Part shown: in pieces, positions 59,687 to 64,000 of the stretch | How positions within the stretch are numbered: position 1 is the stretch's first letter | Layout of the letters: every line of letters starts with the position of its first letter | NCBI GenBank assembly: GCA_029249345.1 | Contig: JAQWHM010000016.1 | Coordinates: 272,857-336,856, forward strand | Direction of reading: 5' to 3' | DNA length: 64,000 nt | Origin: UBA10348 sp002469915 | GTDB lineage: Bacteria; Bacteroidota; Rhodothermia; Rhodothermales; UBA10348 | Notes under the pieces: model-generated | Told to the model about the DNA's origin: nothing | Databases searched by the model: none | Seen by the model: only the letters and a program-made list of their open reading frames with translations | Made by a program: the position numbers and the translations under genes

Positions 59687-59720
59687 AAAAGTCCCCTGGA
59701 ATTACTCCTAGGGGACTTTT
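59687..59720 (-). terminator. Terminator of the tRNA-Lys/tRNA-Leu transcript
   Basis: AAAAGTCCCCT and TAGGGGACTTTT form the stem. Read on the minus strand it is followed by a run of seven T. It lies 34 bases past the tRNA-Leu 3' end and before the YgjP gene. Confidence 0.85.
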
Positions 59721-59753
59721 AAAGATATGCGCGGCCAAATAGAACCGCCAGTG

Positions 59754-59837
59754 TGCCCGAGACTGGAGTCGAACCAGCACTCCCTTTCGAGAACCGCCCC
59801 CTCAAGACGGCGCGTCTACCAATTTCGCCACCCGGGC
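59754..59837 (-). tRNA. tRNA-Leu (anticodon GAG)
   Basis: An 84-base class II tRNA. Acceptor GCCCGGG pairs with CTCGGGC, then discriminator A. The D arm has GGCGAAATTGGTAGACGC. The anticodon stem CCGTC/GGCGG encloses TTGAGGG, giving GAG. A long variable arm is present, and the T arm is CTGGTTCGACTCCAG. No CCA is encoded. Confidence 0.93.
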
Positions 59838-59895
59838 AGATGGTGCAGCCCGAAGGCTGCCAATTGCATCAACACGCATGTTGGACACAATGTTG

Positions 59896-59968
59896 TGATC
59901 CCGCCAGGGCTCGAACCTGGGACCCTCTGATTAAAAGTCAGATGCTCTGCCAGCTGAGCTACGGGATC
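59896..59968 (-). tRNA. tRNA-Lys (anticodon TTT)
   Basis: A 73-base tRNA. Acceptor GATCCCG pairs with CGGGATC, discriminator A. The D arm is GCTCAGCTGGCAGAGC, the anticodon loop CTTTTAA gives TTT, and the T arm is CCAGGTTCGAGCCCTGG. No CCA is encoded. It precedes tRNA-Leu(GAG) by 58 bases in the same direction, and both share the terminator at 59687. Confidence 0.95.
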
Positions 59969-60102
59969 GACTTGGAACGCTCTCTCTAGTAAAGACCTTG
60001 AAGAGGCGCGCCGGCATAGAACAGAAAATTACGAAAACATCCTGATGGACTCCAACAACTGAGGTTTGAAGGTTCGGTGAGATTGTCAATTTACTTTCCA
60101 AT

Positions 60103-60474
60103 CTACCAGAGATCTTTCATCAGGTATCGCATCAACAACCTACCGTGCATGAGGTTCGGCAAAAAGTTGATAAATCCGTTTACCAAATAAATTTCTTTCG
60201 GTGAGCAATCGTAAATGAGCTTGCATTCACGGTCGCTTTTTTGATGATCCTCAGTGAAAATAGCCCCAACCAGTCCGTTATTCGCGGTTCCGACGAAGAT
60301 ATCCTGCTCTTCGCCATCCGCACTCACGGTGCTATTCACGTATCCGTAATCTATTGGATAAACGATTTCTTCATATTGTGGATGGACAGAATGAAGGGGC
60401 CGATCAATCGTTATGCCCTTGAGACGAATAAATCCTTCCCAAAGCTCCCAGTCTACCCAACCAGCACTATTCAT
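60103..60474 (-). CDS. Inorganic pyrophosphatase-like protein, short
   Basis: A 123-residue protein matching the PPase fold of the short Firmicutes-type group: ITIDRPLHSVHPQYEEIVYP with IDYGYVNS, then ADGEEQDIFVG where other family I PPases have DGDPLDV. The first acidic position is an E rather than D. Other PPase residues such as later D/K/Y positions are not clearly visible, so catalysis is uncertain. The start ATG overlaps the aspS stop by eight bases, suggesting translation coupling. Confidence 0.7.
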   Translation of the reverse strand: MNSAGWVDWELWEGFIRLKGITIDRPLHSVHPQYEEIVYPIDYGYVNSTVSADGEEQDIFVGTANNGLVGAIFTEDHQKSDRECKLIYDCSPKEIYLVNGFINFLPNLMHGRLLMRYLMKDLW

Positions 60475-62308
60475 CGTCCTCTGTTGGAATTAACTGAATG
60501 TGCAGATCGTTGAGTTGATGGTCATCTACTATGTCAGGGGACTGAACCATCGGTTCCTGAGCACTCTGTGTTTTTGGAAATACTATGACGTCTCGCAATG
60601 AAGATGCACCGGTCAGGAGCATGACTATGCGGTCGAGCCCAAATGCGATGCCGCCATGAGGAGGCGCACCGAATCGGAAGGCGTCTAGTAGGAAGCCAAA
60701 TCGTGCCTGCGCTTCTTCTTCGCCAATCCCTAGGGCATCGAACATCTGACTTTGTACCTCGGGTCGATGGATCCGAATAGAACCGCCCCCGATCTCACTA
60801 CCGTTCAGCACAATATCGTAGGCCTGCGCGCGGACAGCGCCTGGATCTGTACCCAGTTTGTCCATATCGGCAGCGGCTGGAGAGGTGAATGGGTGATGCA
60901 TGGCGTGGTAGCGTCCAGCATCTTCGTCGTACTCGAGAAGTGGGAAGTCGGTAACCCAGAGAAAATTCCATGGGCCCTCGGCATTGTCAGAGATCAAGCC
61001 AAGATCTCGACCCATTTTGAGTCGAAGGTCTCCGACTTGTTCAAATACCTTAGGAGCCGCGCCGGCCAACACCAAAAGTAGGTCCCCCTTGGAGGCTCCA
61101 CTCTGGTCGAGGGCTTTCTGAACAAATTCAGTAGGAAGGACTTCGGCTTTGACAGAGGAAAGGACTTCTGATCCATCAGATGGGAGTCGGAAGTGCATCA
61201 AGCCACCGGCACCGAGCTTCTTACGTACAAAGTCTTTGTCCAGCTTGTCGAGCTTGCCTCGGCCCGTATCTCCTCCGCCAGGAATAACGATGCCGACGAC
61301 GGCGCCGCCTTCAGCAATCACAGAATCAAAGACCCGGAATCCACATCCTTCAAAAGAGGGGCTAAGGTCATGGAGTTTCATGTCGAAACGAAGGTCCGGC
61401 TTGTCGCTTCCGTAGGTTCGGATGGCTGCATCATACGACATGCGAGGAAACGGCAGTTCAAGATCCACTCCTTTGACATCTTTCCAAATGGAGGCTAGCA
61501 TTCCCTCCGCGGTTGCATAGATGGAGTCTTCTGTTGCGAACGTCATCTCGACGTCGATCTGGGTGAATTCAGGTTGGCGATCGGCGCGTAAATCTTCATC
61601 GCGGAAACACTTCACGATCTGAAAGTACCGATCGAATCCTGAGACCATCAGGATTTGCTTGTACGTCTGAGGTGACTGTGGCAAGGCAAAGAATTTGCCA
61701 GCATGCACGCGGCTGGGGACGAGATAGTCGCGGGCGCCTTCCGGCGTGGACTTCATCAGGACGGGCGTTTCCACTTCAACGAAGTCTTGCCCGTCATAAA
61801 ATCGGCGGACGGACTGATAGACTCGATGCCGCAGCAGAACGTTGTTTTTTAGTTCATTACGACGGAGGTCCAGGTAGCGGTACTTGAGCCGAAGGTCATC
61901 GGAGGCGTTAGTTTGTTTGCCTTCGTGGACCGAGACCATGAAGGGGAGGGGATCAGCGGAGTTCAACACGATCACGTCTTCAACCATGACCTCAATGGCG
62001 GCCGTGGGAAGATCCGTATTACGCGCTTCTACCTCGCGTGCCTTAGCTTTTCCTTTTACGGTTATCACGAATTCATAGCGCAGGTCCTCGGCCACCCGCG
62101 TGGCATCCGGAAAGTCCTGCGGATTGAATACGATCTGGGTAATACCGTAACGGTCTCGGAGGTCGACAAAAATGAGTCCGCCGAGGTCGCGCCGTGTATC
62201 GACCCACCCTTTCAGGACGATGTCCTGACCGATGTGTTCTGCTCGAAGTGCTCCGCACGTATGTGTGCGTTGGCCGTGGGAGTCAATCTGGAATTGGGAA
62301 ACGGACAT
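60467..62308 (-). CDS. aspS: Aspartyl-tRNA synthetase
   Basis: A 613-residue class IIb enzyme. The OB-fold anticodon-binding domain opens with LKGWVDTRRDLGGLIFVDLR, followed by motif 2 FRDEDLRADRQPEFTQIDVE, the bacterial GAD insertion (about 295-425), and motif 3 GIAFGLDRIVMLLTG. The HPFTSP block is present. The C-terminal extension runs past motif 3 to IPTEDDE. The open frame starts at 62341; ATG 62308 (MSVSQFQIDSHGQRTH) fits the family better. The type (discriminating or not) is not decided here. Confidence 0.96.
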   Translation of the reverse strand: MSVSQFQIDSHGQRTHTCGALRAEHIGQDIVLKGWVDTRRDLGGLIFVDLRDRYGITQIVFNPQDFPDATRVAEDLRYEFVITVKGKAKAREVEARNTDLPTAAIEVMVEDVIVLNSADPLPFMVSVHEGKQTNASDDLRLKYRYLDLRRNELKNNVLLRHRVYQSVRRFYDGQDFVEVETPVLMKSTPEGARDYLVPSRVHAGKFFALPQSPQTYKQILMVSGFDRYFQIVKCFRDEDLRADRQPEFTQIDVEMTFATEDSIYATAEGMLASIWKDVKGVDLELPFPRMSYDAAIRTYGSDKPDLRFDMKLHDLSPSFEGCGFRVFDSVIAEGGAVVGIVIPGGGDTGRGKLDKLDKDFVRKKLGAGGLMHFRLPSDGSEVLSSVKAEVLPTEFVQKALDQSGASKGDLLLVLAGAAPKVFEQVGDLRLKMGRDLGLISDNAEGPWNFLWVTDFPLLEYDEDAGRYHAMHHPFTSPAAADMDKLGTDPGAVRAQAYDIVLNGSEIGGGSIRIHRPEVQSQMFDALGIGEEEAQARFGFLLDAFRFGAPPHGGIAFGLDRIVMLLTGASSLRDVIVFPKTQSAQEPMVQSPDIVDDHQLNDLHIQLIPTEDDE

Positions 62309-62456
62309 AAAAGACCCGATTAAGGTGTTTTGGGGCGACAAAAACGACAGGATTCAAATATAGGACCTTTCTGACGTCTGGTGGCTGAAAAATTGGTTTA
62401 GACAGCGTGCCTCTGAACACCTATCTTCTTCGCAGTCTAATCAGATCCCATCAATT

Positions 62457-63947
62457 ATGTCTCACACAGCCTTGGCGGCCGATAAGAAGTTTTTTGGCCA
62501 CCCGCGTGGACTCGCCACGTTATTCTTCACAGAGATGTGGGAGCGCTTCAGCTATTATGGCATGCGCGCCCTGCTCATTCTATTCATGACTGCAGCCGTT
62601 ACCGGCGATAACCCAGGAATGGGGCTGTCAGATGGTACTTCTGCTGCCATTTATGGTCTCTATACGAGTTTAGTGTATCTGCTTGCTTTGCCGGGAGGTT
62701 GGGTTGCGGATCAAATATGGGGGCAACAGAAGGCCGTATTCGTAGGTGGTGTTATTATCGCCGCGGGTCACTTCTCCATGGCCATCCCCATGATGGAAAC
62801 CTTCTTTGTGGGGTTAATCCTGATTGTAATTGGTACTGGGTTGTTGAAACCCAACGTATCGACCGTAGTCGGTGAGCTTTATCCCGAAGGCGGCGCTGAA
62901 CGCGATGCTGGATTTTCTGTCTATTACATGGGCATCAACCTTGGAGCGTTCCTCGGACCGCTTTTGTGTGGATATTTCGGCGAAGGAATCAACTGGCATT
63001 ATGGGTTCTCCTTGGCTGGATTCGGAATGGTGCTGGGTCTTGTGCAGTACAAAATGGGTACCAAGTACCTAGGTGACGCCGGTGCACTCAAGTCAACGGA
63101 TACAGACGAAGAAATCGCTCGTAAAACGAAAAAATTCTATCTGATTTCTGGCGTATCTGCCGCTCTACTTGTGGTATTCGGATATCTCGTATCGAGTGGA
63201 ATTCTTGACTTCACGTTGACTGATATCGCTGAAGGCCTTGGATCAAGTATCCTGATCATCGTTGCCGTTTATTTTATCTACCTCATCTTTTTCGGTGGAC
63301 ACACTCAACTCGAGAAAAAGCGGCTTGGTATCATTTTTTGGCTCTTTATTCTGGCCGCCATTTTCTGGTCAGGATTCGAACAAGCCGGTTCCTCGTTGAA
63401 CCTGTTTGCTGATCGAATGGCGGACCGTTCGTTTGGTGATTGGGAGATGCCTGCCTCTTGGTTGCAATCGGTCAATTCGACGTTCATCATCATCTTTGCT
63501 CCGCTCTTTGGATCATTATGGATTACGCTCGCTCGAATCAAGAAGCATCCCTCTTTTCTGGTGAAGTTCGCTCTGGGCCTCTTAGGATTAGGAGCTGGTT
63601 TCTTCGTAATCGCATGGGGAGCAGCTAATGCAGAGCCAGGCACAGTAGGAATCACATTCCTGATTGTGACCTACTTCTTGCATACGGTCGGTGAGCTTTG
63701 CTTGTCACCCGTTGGCATGTCATCTATTACCAAGTTGGCTCCTGAAGGGCGCGTTGGTCAGATGATGGGTATCTGGTTTGTTGCTACCGCGCTTGGAAAC
63801 TTGATTGCAGGTCTGGTAGCAGGGGACATTGGCGCCCTTGGATTCGACGGCCTCTTCCAACAGGTTGCTATGATCAGTGCAGGTGCAGGTGTTGTAGCGC
63901 TGTTACTCGCATTTCCTCTACGTCGCTTCACCGGCGGTGTAGAGTAA
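62457..63947 (+). CDS. POT-family proton-dependent peptide transporter
   Basis: A 496-residue major-facilitator protein of the POT/PTR group, importing di- and tripeptides with protons. GHPRGLATLFFTEMWERFSY is the family's N-terminal signature (ExxER). GGWVADQIWGQQKAVFVGG, LLKPNVSTVVGELYPEGG and YMGINLGAFLGPLLCGYFGE follow, and HTVGELCLSPVGMSSITKLA lies in the C-terminal half. About 14 membrane helices. It probably works with the dipeptidase and M24 peptidase at 15-18 kb, although they are not linked in an operon. Confidence 0.93.
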   Translation: MSHTALAADKKFFGHPRGLATLFFTEMWERFSYYGMRALLILFMTAAVTGDNPGMGLSDGTSAAIYGLYTSLVYLLALPGGWVADQIWGQQKAVFVGGVIIAAGHFSMAIPMMETFFVGLILIVIGTGLLKPNVSTVVGELYPEGGAERDAGFSVYYMGINLGAFLGPLLCGYFGEGINWHYGFSLAGFGMVLGLVQYKMGTKYLGDAGALKSTDTDEEIARKTKKFYLISGVSAALLVVFGYLVSSGILDFTLTDIAEGLGSSILIIVAVYFIYLIFFGGHTQLEKKRLGIIFWLFILAAIFWSGFEQAGSSLNLFADRMADRSFGDWEMPASWLQSVNSTFIIIFAPLFGSLWITLARIKKHPSFLVKFALGLLGLGAGFFVIAWGAANAEPGTVGITFLIVTYFLHTVGELCLSPVGMSSITKLAPEGRVGQMMGIWFVATALGNLIAGLVAGDIGALGFDGLFQQVAMISAGAGVVALLLAFPLRRFTGGVE

Positions 63948-63981
63948 GGGAAACTTGAAATGGCTTGAAGAGAAGAGGGGC

Positions 63982-63998
63982 GGTGCGCCAAGCGCACC
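63982..63998 (+). terminator. Possible terminator of the peptide transporter gene, cut by the window edge
   Basis: GGTGCGC (63982-63988) pairs with GCGCACC (63992-63998) around the loop CAA, about 35 bases after the stop. The flanking GGGG/CCCC could extend the stem. A following T-run would lie outside the window. Confidence 0.5.
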
Positions 63999-64000
63999 CC

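Overview
The window looks like ordinary chromosome of a marine, Gram-negative, T9SS-bearing relative of the Bacteroidota, most likely in the Rhodothermota/Balneolota range. The taxonomic guess is an inference from gene content. It rests on a secreted giant protein ending in a type IX secretion sorting domain, many signal-peptide beta-barrel proteins, mostly weak Shine-Dalgarno sequences, frequent GTG and TTG starts, a long (about 410 aa) IspH, a choice-of-anchor B protein and a carotenoid operon with a fused CrtYcd cyclase. No phage, transposase, CRISPR array or rRNA was seen.

Layout. 1-1187: 3' part of msrP and complete msrQ (periplasmic methionine-sulfoxide repair). 1322-7196: acyl-CoA synthetase, an HGSNAT/NagX-like membrane protein, a 58-residue membrane microprotein with its own terminator, and a lipoprotein sulfatase whose true start appears to be a non-standard ATT. 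6465-11436 (minus): a tightly coupled carotenoid operon in the order carH-like photoreceptor, crtI, crtB, idi, crtZ, crtYcd, predicted to make zeaxanthin under light control. 11513-20207 (minus): a cysteine-free thioredoxin-fold protein, a DEAD-box RNA helicase with an RS-rich tail, tRNA-Leu(CAA), an orphan RuvC-like protein, a DUF1569 protein, two peptidases, two lipoproteins and ispH. 20268-31901 (minus): an envelope block of tgt, mlaD, mlaF, mlaE, tamB, tamA and a YihY/BrkB protein, pointing to lipid trafficking and outer-membrane biogenesis.

32016-46744: small membrane protein, clpX, an RNA m5C methyltransferase, an EcsC protein, a 1407-residue secreted metzincin with a seven-bladed FG-GAP propeller, an outer-membrane protein, a deoxynucleoside kinase, valS, a beta-barrel protein and an FxLYD lipoprotein. 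46849-56329: class V aminotransferase, lhgO, DoxX, truC, a choice-of-anchor B protein with its own FG-GAP repeats, and several outer-membrane barrels.

56530-59659 is the only clearly accessory stretch. A PTP-like phosphatase is followed by two adjacent perfect hairpins, a DUF3427-like gene broken by an in-frame stop, a DUF3303-like gene lying between two 311-bp direct repeats (about 90% identical by eye), and a YgjP-type metallopeptidase. It ends at a tRNA-Leu(GAG)/tRNA-Lys pair. 60103-64000: a pyrophosphatase-like gene, aspS and a POT-family peptide transporter.

Isoprenoid supply (ispH, idi) links the carotenoid operon to the downstream minus-strand genes. MlaEFD, TamA/TamB and the many barrels form the envelope theme. 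The best candidates for something undescribed are the FG-GAP/metzincin fusion, the repeat-flanked DUF3427/DUF3303 island and the orphan RuvC-like gene.
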